From: CALGFH01 sp036003705
GTDB lineage: Bacteria; Actinomycetota; CALGFH01
Reading direction: 5' to 3'
Length of the DNA: 64,000 nucleotides
Assembly (NCBI GenBank): GCA_036003705.1
Contig: DASYSE010000121.1
Coordinates: 1 to 64,000, forward strand
In this document: positions 22,689 through 31,831 of the stretch, one piece after another
How positions within the stretch are numbered: the stretch's first letter is position 1
Layout of the letters: every line of letters begins with the position of its first letter
The notes under the pieces: generated by a model
What the model saw: only the letters and a program-made list of their open reading frames with translations
Told to the model about the DNA's origin: nothing
Database searches by the model: none
Translations under genes and position numbers: made by a program

Positions 22689-23771
22689 GCTTCGTGCGCT
22701 GGCTCGACGCCTACGACCCGGCCGAGCGGGACCGGCTGGGCGGCAAGAACGCCGGCCTCGGCGAGCTGCTGGCCGCCGGGCTGCCGGTGCCGCCCGGGTT
22801 CGCGGTCACCGTCGACGCTACCACACGGTCCGCGAGCACGCCGAGGTCCGGCGGGTGGTCGGGGGGCTGCTCGGTGAGGTCGACCTCGCCGACCCGGCCG
22901 CGATGGAGGAGCTCAGCGCCGCCATCCGCGGCTGCATCGAGCAGGTCCCGCTGCACGACGGCGTCGCCAGGGAGGTCCGCGCCGCCTACGACGCCCTGTG
23001 CGAGCGCTGCGCCAGCCAGGCGGTGCCGGTGGCGGTTCGTTCCTCGGCCACCTCCGAGGACCTGCCCGACGCCAGCTTCGCCGGTGAGCACGACACCTTC
23101 CTGTGGGTGCGCGGCCCCGACGACGTCCTGGCCTACCTGACCCGCTGCTGGTCCAGCCTGTTCACCGCCCGTGCGATCGCCTACCGACGCGAGCGGGGCT
23201 ACGCCCACGACGTGGTCGCCATGTCGGTCGGGGTGCAGAAGATGGTCCGCCCCAAGGCGTCCGGGGTGGCGTTCACCCTCAACCCCAGCGACGGCGACCG
23301 CTCCCAGGTGGCGGTCGAGGCGGCCTGGGGGTTCGGCGAGGGCGTCGTCTCGGGCGAGGTGACCCCCGACAGCTTCCTGGTCGACAAGGTCCTGGGCGAG
23401 ATCGTCAAGCGCACCATCGCCGACAAGTCCATGGAGTATCGGCTGGGCCCGGGCGACCGGGTGGAGCTGGTGGCGGTGGACGACGCCCGGCGCGCCGCCC
23501 CGTCCCTGACCGACGACCAGGTCAAGGCGGTGGCGCGGCTGGCCCGGCGGGCCGAGCGGCATTACGGCTGCCCCCAGGACGTGGAGTGGGCGTCGACGCC
23601 GACCTGCCCGAGGAGTCGGCCGTGACCCTGCTCCAGGCCCGCCCGGAGACGGTCTGGAGCCGCCGGCCGGCCAAGCCCGTGGCCAGGACCCATGACCCGA
23701 TGGCCAGCATCGTCGCCACCCTGCTGTCGCCGCTGCACGCACGTGGACGCTCGGACCCGCCCGGGCCGTGA
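22685..23771 (+). pseudogene. PEP-synthase N-terminal-like ATP-binding subunit of an aryl phosphotransferase (two frameshifts)
   Basis: Three consecutive frames together make a PPDK_N domain protein of about 362 residues. Frame one, MSFVRWLDAYDP and RLGGKNAGLGELLAAGLPVP (ATP-binding Lys), runs to about 22,818. Frame two, from REHAEVRRVVGGLLGEV, contains VAVRSSATSEDLPDASFAG (ATP-binding Arg) and GWAFTLNPSDGDR-like segments to about 23,588. Frame three ends with ADLPEESAVTLLQARPETVW, the conserved Q-A-R-P. Both shifts fit loss of a single base (near 22,817 and 23,589). In phenylphosphate synthase the equivalent subunit is about 40 kDa and lends ATP-dependent phosphorylation to the partner with the phospho-histidine. 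The partner is the next gene. Confidence 0.8.
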
Positions 23772-23798
23772 CCCGGGCTCGACGGAAAGGACAGGGCC

Positions 23799-25613
23799 AT
23801 GGCGGACCGGTTCCCGAGCCCCTTCGGGCTCGAGACCCCGGCGGGGGCCGAGGGGTGGCAGGAGCTGTACACCTACTCGCTGCCGTTCAGCTCCGACCGG
23901 CGCGAGTACGAGGACTCGATGTTCTGGTTCCAGGACGGGGTCCACTGGCCGGAGGTCCTGAGCCCCTGGGACGCCACCTTCCTGGAGTTCGCGCTGGCCT
24001 CGCTGTCGCAGTACAACACCCGCCACTACCTGATCCCGCCGGCCCTTGGGGTCGACTTCCGGGTGCTCAACGGCTACGTGTTCCTCTCCCCGGTCGGGGT
24101 GGCCGACCCGGCCGAGATCGAGGCCAGGGTCCCCCATTTCCTGGAGCGGGCCGGCTTCTACTTCCAGAACTGGGGGTCGCTGTACGAGCAGTGGATGGTC
24201 AAGATCCGCGGGCTGATCGACGAGATGGAGGCGCTCCGCTTCGAGCCCCTGCCCGACAAGGAGGACCTGGCCGTCGTCACCGAGGGCCGCGGCGTCGGCT
24301 CCGGCTTCGAGCTGCAGCGGCAGTACCACCGGCTGGTCGACCTGGCCCTGCAGCTGTGGCAGTACCACTTCGAGTTCCTCAACCTCGGCTACGCCGCCTA
24401 CCTGGACTTCTTCGGCTTCTGCAAGCAGGCCTTCCCCAGCATCCCCGACCTGGCCATCGCCAAGATGGTCGCCGGGGTCGAGGTCGACCTGTTCCAGCCC
24501 GACGAGGAGCTGAAGAAGCTGGCCCGCCTGGCCGTCGACTCCCGCGTCGACGGCGCCTTCGGGCAGACCTCGGCCGCGGAGGTGATGGAGGCCCTGCGGG
24601 GCAGCGACGGCGGCCAGGCATGGCTGGCCCAGTGGGAGGCGTCGGCGCAGCCGTGGTTCAACTTCTCCTCGGGCAGCGGCTTCTACCACACCGACGAGGT
24701 GTGGCTGGAGCACCTGGAGATCCCGTTCGGGTTCGTGCGCGACTACATCGCCAAGCTGCGGACCGGGGCCGACATCAGCCGGCCGATCGAGGCCATCCGG
24801 GCCGAGCGCGACCGGATCGTGGCCGAGTACGGCGAGCTGCTGGCCACCGACGAGGACCGGGCCGCCTTCGAGCAGAAGCTCGGCCTGGCCCGGGTGGTGT
24901 TCCCCTACGTCGAGAACCACAACTTCTACGTCGAGCACTGGAGCCACTCGGTGCTGTGGCGCAAGATGCGCCAGCTCGGCGGCGTCCTGGCCAAGGAGGG
25001 CTTCTTCGGCGGCGAGGACGACATCTTCCTGCTCAAGCGGGACGAGGTGCCGGAGGCGCTGTGGGACTACTACAGCGCCTGGGCGGTCGGGGTGGCACCA
25101 CGGGGGCCGCGCTACTGGGGCAGGGAGCTTGAGCGCCGCCGCGGCATCCTGGCCGCGCTGCGGTCCTGGTCGCCGCCGCCGGCCCTTGGCCGCCCGCCCG
25201 AGGTCGTCACCGAGCCGTTCACCATCATGCTCTGGGGGATCACCGGCGAGAGCGTCAAGCAGTGGCTCGGCTCCTCCGACGCCGCGGGCGACGGCGGCCT
25301 CAGGGGCTTCGCCGCCTCCCCCGGCGTGGCCGAGGGCCCGGCCAGGGTGATCTTCTCGGCCGACCAGATCGGCGAGGTGCAGGAGGGCGAGATCCTGGTC
25401 GCCCCCCTCACCGCCCCGAGCTGGGCGCCGATCTTCGGCAAGATCGGCGCCACCGTCACCGACGTCGGCGGGATGATGGCCCATGCGGCCATCGTCTGCC
25501 GCGAGTACGGGCTGCCCGCCGTGACCGGCACGGCCTTCGGGACCAAGACCATCAAGACCGGCCAGCGCATCCGCGTGGACGGCAACCAGGGCACCGTCAC
25601 CATCCTGGAGTGA
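23799..25613 (+). CDS. Phenylphosphate synthase / CreH-like phosphotransferase subunit with phospho-histidine domain
   Basis: 604 residues, intact. A large N-terminal domain (about 1-450) starts with EGWQELYTYSLPFSSDRREY and DSMFWFQDGVHWPEVL, segments I associate with the 70-kDa subunit of phenylphosphate synthase and PEP-synthase-like CreH. It is followed at about 515-604 by a PEP-utiliser mobile domain: AASPGVAEGPARVI, GEILVAPLTAPSWAPIFGK and the catalytic histidine in TDVGGMMAHAAIVCREYG (about His562). The PEP/pyruvate TIM barrel of true PEP synthase is absent, so the phosphate acceptor is something else, most plausibly a phenol bound in the N-terminal domain. It works with the ATP-binding subunit just upstream. 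Confidence 0.85.
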   Translation: MADRFPSPFGLETPAGAEGWQELYTYSLPFSSDRREYEDSMFWFQDGVHWPEVLSPWDATFLEFALASLSQYNTRHYLIPPALGVDFRVLNGYVFLSPVGVADPAEIEARVPHFLERAGFYFQNWGSLYEQWMVKIRGLIDEMEALRFEPLPDKEDLAVVTEGRGVGSGFELQRQYHRLVDLALQLWQYHFEFLNLGYAAYLDFFGFCKQAFPSIPDLAIAKMVAGVEVDLFQPDEELKKLARLAVDSRVDGAFGQTSAAEVMEALRGSDGGQAWLAQWEASAQPWFNFSSGSGFYHTDEVWLEHLEIPFGFVRDYIAKLRTGADISRPIEAIRAERDRIVAEYGELLATDEDRAAFEQKLGLARVVFPYVENHNFYVEHWSHSVLWRKMRQLGGVLAKEGFFGGEDDIFLLKRDEVPEALWDYYSAWAVGVAPRGPRYWGRELERRRGILAALRSWSPPPALGRPPEVVTEPFTIMLWGITGESVKQWLGSSDAAGDGGLRGFAASPGVAEGPARVIFSADQIGEVQEGEILVAPLTAPSWAPIFGKIGATVTDVGGMMAHAAIVCREYGLPAVTGTAFGTKTIKTGQRIRVDGNQGTVTILE

Positions 25614-25629
25614 GACAAGGGGAGGCCGC

Positions 25630-26895
25630 ATGCTGACCGCCGAACAGAACGCCGAGCTCACCCGGGTCGGGCCGGGGAGGCCAATGGGCGAGCTCCTGCG
25701 CCGCTACTGGTACCCGGTCGCGTTCACCCGCCAGCTCGACCAGTTCCCGGTCAGGCGGGTGCGGCTGCTCGGCGAGGACTGGGCCCTCTACCGGAGCTCG
25801 GACGGCGCCTACGGGGTGGTCGAGGAGCACTGCCCGCACCGGCGGGCGTCCCTGGCCTACGGGGTGGTCGAGGCCGACGGGATCCGCTGCGGCTACCACG
25901 GCTGGCTGTTCGGCCGCGACGGGACCTGCCTGGACCAGCCGGCCGAGATGGACAAGACCTCCTTCAAGAACCGGGTCAGGGCCAGGGCCGGGCGGGCCGA
26001 GGAGCTGGGCGGCATGGTCTGGGTGTATGTGGGCCCGGAGCCGGCGCCGCTGCTGCCCCGCTACGACGTGTACGTGATGGACGGGGTGCGTGACTTCGGC
26101 CATGCGCTGCTGCCCTGCAACTGGCTGCAGATCATGGAGAACGCGGTCGACCCGCACCATGTCGAGTGGCTGCACGGCCGCTACTTCGAGTTCCTCGGCA
26201 ACCGGCTCGGGTTCGAAGCCCCCAAGTCGTTCCAGCGCCGGCACGTCAAGGTCGCCTTCGACGAGTTCGAGCACGGCATCATCAAACGCCGGCTGCTGGA
26301 GGGGCACACCGAGGCCGACGACGACTGGGCGATCGGGCACCCGCTGGTGTTCCCCTACTGCATGCGGGTCGGCGGCGCCGGCATCGACCAGATGCAGATC
26401 CGGGTCCCGGTCGACGACACCACCACCTGGTTCGTGCTGTACACGGTGCACGCGCCGGAGGGGGCCGGGGTCGAGCCGCAGCAGGCGATCCCCGACTACC
26501 AGCTGCCCTGGCGCGACGAGCAGGGCAACCACATCGTGGACTACGTGGAGGGCCAGGACATCATGGCCTGGGTCACCCAGGGCCCGATCACCGACCGGAC
26601 GGTCGAGCACCTGGGCAAGTCCGACGTCGGCATCGCCATGCTCCGCAAGCAGTTCAAGCAGCAGCTGGCGGCGGTGGCCGCCGGCCGCGACCCGATCGCG
26701 GTGGTGCGCGACCCCGCCGCCAACCGGCGCATCGACCTGCCCTGCGAGAAGAACAAGTTCGGGGCCGGTGCCGACTTCGCCCTCCAGTGGATGAACCTCG
26801 GCTTCACCCGCTACTCGCCGCAGCTCAAGGACCTGCTGCGCCTGCACACCGACGCAGCCGCGGCCCGGGCCGCGGCGGTCGGGGCCGATGTCTAG
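25630..26895 (+). CDS. Rieske non-heme iron oxygenase, alpha subunit
   Basis: 421 residues. Rieske cluster: EEHCPHRRASLAYG and IRCGYHGWLFGRDG (C-x-H ... C-x2-H, about 73-97). Mononuclear iron site: MENAVDPHHVEWLHG (N-x2-D-x2-H-x4-H, about 172-187), with the third carboxylate probably in IVDYVEGQDIMAW. The single-chain architecture, without a beta subunit, and the overall length fit the phenoxybenzoate dioxygenase / vanillate O-demethylase group. It lies 17 bases after the phosphotransferase gene and overlaps the zinc-ribbon gene. I infer that it hydroxylates the ring or side chain of the phosphorylated phenol. Electrons may come from the Rieske ferredoxin at 13825-14232; no reductase is seen. 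Confidence 0.9.
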   Translation: MLTAEQNAELTRVGPGRPMGELLRRYWYPVAFTRQLDQFPVRRVRLLGEDWALYRSSDGAYGVVEEHCPHRRASLAYGVVEADGIRCGYHGWLFGRDGTCLDQPAEMDKTSFKNRVRARAGRAEELGGMVWVYVGPEPAPLLPRYDVYVMDGVRDFGHALLPCNWLQIMENAVDPHHVEWLHGRYFEFLGNRLGFEAPKSFQRRHVKVAFDEFEHGIIKRRLLEGHTEADDDWAIGHPLVFPYCMRVGGAGIDQMQIRVPVDDTTTWFVLYTVHAPEGAGVEPQQAIPDYQLPWRDEQGNHIVDYVEGQDIMAWVTQGPITDRTVEHLGKSDVGIAMLRKQFKQQLAAVAAGRDPIAVVRDPAANRRIDLPCEKNKFGAGADFALQWMNLGFTRYSPQLKDLLRLHTDAAAARAAAVGADV

Positions 26896-27133
26896 CGTGC
26901 CGGCCGCCCCGCCGGCCGGGCCGTCGTGGTTCGCCGGCGACGCCGAGCGTCACCTGCTCGACGCTCCGAGGCACTGCCCGCACTGCGGCGGGCCGATCGG
27001 CGGGCGGGCCGGTCTGGTGGTGGAGTACTGGGTGGCCGACGACCGCGTCTTCTACTGCTGGTGCCAGGCGTGCGACTGGACCGGGACCGTCATCCAGGTC
27101 GAGCGCCACGTCGGCCACGAGGCGGCCGGGTAG
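26888..27133 (+). CDS. Small zinc-ribbon protein co-translated with the Rieske oxygenase
   Basis: 81 residues. Two Cys pairs (RHCPHCGGPIGG and CWCQACDWTG) are spaced about 35 residues apart, a typical treble-clef or zinc-ribbon. Between them is an aromatic, beta-rich stretch (VVEYWVADDRVFYCW). There is no DNA-binding helix. The ATG lies inside the last codons of the oxygenase gene, so translation is coupled. It might be an assembly or metal-delivery factor, or a rubredoxin-like electron carrier for the oxygenase: CPHCG and CQAC both fit a C-x2-C pair, though rubredoxins read CxxCG. Function is unassigned. Confidence 0.65.
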   Translation: MSSVPAAPPAGPSWFAGDAERHLLDAPRHCPHCGGPIGGRAGLVVEYWVADDRVFYCWCQACDWTGTVIQVERHVGHEAAG

Positions 27134-27161
27134 CCGCGGGACGGCGACCGCCTGGCCGGGC

Positions 27162-27275
27162 TCATCGGACGGTGAACACCCGGCCGGGGCCGGGCGGAGG
27201 GTCCAGGTCGAGGCCGAGGCGGCCGAGCAGGGTGACGATCGAGCCGCCGGGGTCGCGGACCTGGAACAGCAGCAC
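27162..27275 (-). CDS. Possible small ORF after the ABC permease gene
   Basis: 37 codons on the minus strand, starting GTG 27275 with a strong ribosome site (GGGGGAGG about five bases upstream) and reading LLFQVRDPGGSIVTLLGRL to a stop at 27162. It follows the MalG-type permease gene by 14 bases. It could be a tiny operon protein or the tail of a decayed gene. I recognise no family. Confidence 0.35.
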   Translation of the reverse strand: MLLFQVRDPGGSIVTLLGRLGLDLDPPPGPGRVFTVR

Positions 27276-27289
27276 CTGGTCCTCCCCCG

Positions 27290-28189
27290 TCAGCCCTTGA
27301 CCGCGCCCATGGTGAAGCCGCTGATGAAGCGGTCGAGGAACAGGTTGAACACCAGAGCGATCGGGACCGCGACCAGGATCGCCGCGGCCTGCAGGGACTG
27401 CCAGAAGAAGACGTCGCCGCGGATCAGCTCGGTCGGCACGCCGGTGCTGACGACCTTCTCGGTGGTGGGCGAGATGAAGGCCAAGGCGTAGATGAACTCG
27501 CTGGCCGTGAGCGTGAACGCGAACACCACCACCGCGACGATCCCGGGGAAGGCCAGCGGCAGCACCACCCGCAGGAAGGCGGCCAGGCGGCTGTAGCCGT
27601 CGACCATGGCCTGCTCCTCCACGTCCTTGGGGATCGCCTTGAGGAAGCCGATCAGCAGCCACACCGACACGGGGATGGTGATGGTCGGGTAGACCAGGAC
27701 CAGCGACCAGGTGGAGTCCTGCAGGTTGAAGGCCACCACCAGGCGCGAGAGGGACAGGAACAGCAGGCTCGGCGGCACCAGGTAGACGAAGAAGATGGCG
27801 ATGGCCATCGGCCCCGACCAGGGGCGGTCCAGCCGGGCCAAGGAGTAGGCGGCCGGCAGGCCGAGCAGCAGCGTGATGGCCACCACCAGCAGGCCGACCC
27901 ACAGGGTGTTCCACACGAAGGTCAGGAAGGCGGTGTCGCGCAGCAGGTACAGGACGTGGTCGGGGGTGGCGGCCAGGTTGAAGAAGAACGGGTTGTTCTC
28001 GGGGTTGTAGAGGTCGCGGTTCTGCTTGAACGCGGTGACCAGGCCCCACAGGAACGGGGCCGCGCACACGAAGGCGGACAGCAGCGCCGCCAGGTACAGG
28101 CCGACGCGGGCCAGGGTGTGGCGGCGGCCGTACCGTCGCCGCATCCGCTCGGTCTGGGCCGGGCTGGCGGTGTCGACGGTGACGGCCAC
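27290..28189 (-). CDS. ABC transporter permease, MalG/UgpE type (carbohydrate uptake family)
   Basis: 299 residues with six predicted membrane helices, the first at about 27-50 (VGLYLAALLSAFVCAAPFLW). The EAA loop, which contacts the ATPase, is FLKAIPKDVEEQAMVDGYSRL (about 190-210), with the conserved G after D. A C-terminal GFTMGAVKG is typical of MalG-like permeases. It pairs with the MalF-type permease encoded one base upstream. The pair belongs to the carbohydrate-uptake-1 family that imports oligosaccharides, polyols or glycerol-phosphate. Loss of the binding-protein gene (below) probably leaves the importer without its substrate receptor. Confidence 0.9.
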   Translation of the reverse strand: MAVTVDTASPAQTERMRRRYGRRHTLARVGLYLAALLSAFVCAAPFLWGLVTAFKQNRDLYNPENNPFFFNLAATPDHVLYLLRDTAFLTFVWNTLWVGLLVVAITLLLGLPAAYSLARLDRPWSGPMAIAIFFVYLVPPSLLFLSLSRLVVAFNLQDSTWSLVLVYPTITIPVSVWLLIGFLKAIPKDVEEQAMVDGYSRLAAFLRVVLPLAFPGIVAVVVFAFTLTASEFIYALAFISPTTEKVVSTGVPTELIRGDVFFWQSLQAAAILVAVPIALVFNLFLDRFISGFTMGAVKG

Positions 28190-29128
28190 CTACAGCATCT
28201 CCAGGCGGCGGACGGCGCGGAGGATGGCGATGGCCGCGGCCAGCAGCAGCGGGAACAGGAACAGCGCCACCGCGGCCCCCTGGGCGATGTCGCCGCCCTC
28301 GATCCCGCGGATGAACGCCCAGCTGGCCAGCACCTGGGTGGAGTGGGTGGGGCCGCCGCGGGTGAGGACATACACCACCGTCATGTCGGTGAAGGTGAGG
28401 ATCGCGCCGAACAGGGCCGCGACCGCCACCACGGGCAGGGTCAGCGGGATGGTCACCTCCAGCATGCGCCGCCAGAAGCCGGCGCCGTCGACCCGGGCCG
28501 CCTCGTCGATGTCCTTGGGGATGGCGACCAGCCCGGCCATGATGATGACCGCGGACAGCGGGGTGAGCCGCCAGACGTGGACGGCGATCACCGAGGCCAT
28601 CGCCAGGTAGGGCCGGCCGAGCCAGTACACGTTGTCCTGGATGAGCCCCAGGTTGCGCAGCACCCAGTCGATCGGGCTGTAGACCGAGTCGAGCATCCAC
28701 AGCCAGGCGACCGCCGACAGGGCGACCGGGGTCGTCCAGGGCAGCAGCACCAGGAACCGGACCAGCCACTTGCCGCGGAAGTCGGCCACCAGGATGTTGG
28801 CCAGGACCTTGCCGAGCACCACGATCAGGGCCATCGAGACCGCGGTGAACACGAAGGTGTTGCGCAGCGAACGCCAGAACACCGGGTCGTCGAGGGCGCG
28901 CTGGAAGGTGCGCAGCCCCACCCAGTGGAAGGTGGGGTCGCCGGCGGTGACGTCGCTGAAGCTGAACCCGATGGCCAGGAAGAACGGGACCGCGACCAGC
29001 GCGATCACATACACGATGGACGGGAACAGGAACCAGACGGCGAGCAGGCTGTCATTGTCGGCGAAGCGGCGGCGGGCCGGCCGCGCGCCGTCCTGGGTGG
29101 TGGTGGGCCGGGTCGTGGCTGCGTCCAT
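28190..29128 (-). CDS. ABC transporter permease, MalF/UgpA type
   Basis: 312 residues from ATG 29128, chosen because it lies four bases after the ATPase stop and just before the first membrane helix (SLLAVWFLFPSIVYVIALVA, about 30-50). Six helices and the EAA motif VAIPKDIDEAARVDGAGFWR (about 208-227) are present. The periplasmic P2 loop is short, as in sugar permeases of Gram-positives. It forms a heterodimer with the MalG-type protein. The 5' extension in the same frame overlaps the ATPase gene and is not coding. Confidence 0.9.
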   Translation of the reverse strand: MDAATTRPTTTQDGARPARRRFADNDSLLAVWFLFPSIVYVIALVAVPFFLAIGFSFSDVTAGDPTFHWVGLRTFQRALDDPVFWRSLRNTFVFTAVSMALIVVLGKVLANILVADFRGKWLVRFLVLLPWTTPVALSAVAWLWMLDSVYSPIDWVLRNLGLIQDNVYWLGRPYLAMASVIAVHVWRLTPLSAVIIMAGLVAIPKDIDEAARVDGAGFWRRMLEVTIPLTLPVVAVAALFGAILTFTDMTVVYVLTRGGPTHSTQVLASWAFIRGIEGGDIAQGAAVALFLFPLLLAAAIAILRAVRRLEML

Positions 29129-29132
29129 GGCC

Positions 29133-30176
<1,044 letters not shown>

Positions 30177-30185
30177 GACCGGCTC

Positions 30186-31639
30186 CTAGGTGCCGCCGAC
30201 CAGGCCGCGGGCGCGCCACTTCTCGAAGATCGGCTTGATCTGGGCGTCGGCCTGGGTGACCGCCTGCTTCGGGTTGAGCTCCCCGCGGGCCGCCTTGGCG
30301 AACATGGTGGGGATCACAAAGGTCCCGAACACCTCGCCGATGGCGGTGTTGGACGGACCCGGGTAGCCGATGTTGGTGCTCCAGTCGGTCGCGTCCTTGA
30401 GGAACGCCAGCTTGTCGGCCGGCTTGGCGCCGAAGGGGTCGCTGTCCAGCCAGCCGTCCAACTGCGGCACCCGCTCCGACCAGGCCGGGAAGTCGTACAG
30501 CTTGGAGTGCCAGGTGGCCGAGGAGAAGTTCTCGGTGTAGTAGAGCAGGAACTCCTTGGCGGCGTCGACGTTGCTCGCGTGCTTGGGGACGATCCAGTTG
30601 TAGAGGACGTGCTGGGCGGCACGGGCGTCGGCCGGGCCGCGCAGGGCCGGGACGAAGTGGATGTCGTCGGCGACCTCAGGGCTGGCCGTCTGGGCGGTGC
30701 GCCAGGCCGAGATGGAGTTGAGGATGTAGGAGAGCTTGCCGGCGATCAGGCCCTGGTTGTTGGAGGCCGGGTTCCAGGAGAAGACCTCGTTGGTCATCGC
30801 CTGCTTGAACAGCTTGGTCATGAACTCGACGGCGGCCACGGTCTGGTCGGAGTTGATCACCACCCGCTCGTTCTCGTCCTAGACCGACGCCCCGTAGGAC
30901 CACATCAGGGCCCGCCCGGCCATGTTGGAGTCGATCTCCTGGGACATGCCGATGCCGAGCTGGGTGCCCTTGCTCTGCTTGATCTCGGCTCCGCCCTTCA
31001 GCAGCTCGTCCCAGGTCGTCGGTCCGTTGGGCAGCCCGACACCCTCCCACAGCGACCTGCCCACAGCGACCTGCGGAAGTCGCCCGGGTCCGGCACCCAG
31101 CCGGGCGAGAAGGCGTAGAAGCGGCCGGTGGCCGGGTTGAAGCTGGACTGCTTGCACAGCTCCAGCTGCTGTCCCCAGCGCTTGCTGGCCTCGTCGGTGA
31201 TGTCCTTGAGGTCGTTGACGCTCGGCTCGAACTGGGAGAGGGGCGCGATGTACTGGATGACGTCGTGGCCCTGGCCGGCCTGGATCTCGGCCGCGATGCG
31301 GGTCGGGATCTGGGTGTTGTCGATGTGGTCCACGGTCACGTTGACCCCGACCTGCTTGCCCCACGCCTGCGCGAATGGTCGGAACCACTGGTCGTGGCTG
31401 GGCACGAAGTGGCTCCAGAGCAGGATCTTGAGGTCGCCGGAGAGCTTGGAACGCGGCTCGGTGAAAACGGTGGTCGGGGCCTGCCCGGTCGCCTCCTCTC
31501 CGGCGCCGGGGCCACCGCCGCCCGGTTCGCTGGTGCAGGCGGCGATGGCCGCGCCAAGGCCCGCGACCCCCACCGTCCGCAGGAACTGGCGCCGGTCGGG
31601 TGTCCACATCGGCGTGGAACGGGAACCGCTGCCGGTCAT
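30186..31639 (-). pseudogene. ABC sugar-binding lipoprotein, broken by a 14-bp tandem duplication and an amber codon
   Basis: From ATG 31639 the protein starts MTGSGSRSTPMWTPDRRQFL, with a twin-arginine motif and lipobox (GLGAAIAAC), then LSGDLKILLWSHFVP and YIAPLSQFEPSVNDL, a family 1 solute-binding protein. Near 31,047-31,074 the unit GCAGGTCGCTGTGG (minus strand) occurs twice in a row and shifts the frame: DFRRSLW is followed by a wrong frame, while the correct one continues EGVGLPNGPTTWDELL. That frame then ends at TAG 30880-30882 in WSYGASV-stop-DENERVV, probably CAG or GAG originally, and resumes to the stop at 30186. Two independent lesions in one gene argue for real decay, although one could be an error. 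Confidence 0.85.
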
Positions 31640-31715
31640 GGCCCGAGCCTCCCTTGGAACGCCGCTGGGGCGGCGCGCACGTGACCGCATGTCCAGAGGG
31701 CGTTTACCCCCCTTG

Positions 31716-31829
31716 GGCGCGCCCCCAAACCGTCGGAGCGAACCGTCACCCACGCACGCCCGGTCCGGCGGCGGCGCGCCCCCAACCCGTCGGAGCGAAC
31801 CGTCTCCCAGGCACGCCCGGGCGGGCGGC
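31716..31829. repeat. Two tandem 57-bp repeats upstream of the binding-protein gene
   Basis: 31716-31772 and 31773-31829 are near-identical and differ at only a few positions. Each contains GGCGCGCCCCCAA and CCGTCGGAGCGAACCGTC. On the minus strand each unit has two GACGGTT half-sites six bases apart. They lie between the membrane-protein gene (stop 31832) and the start of the binding-protein gene (31639), where the transporter promoter should be, so regulator binding is possible. Confidence 0.75.
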
Positions 31830-31831
31830 GG

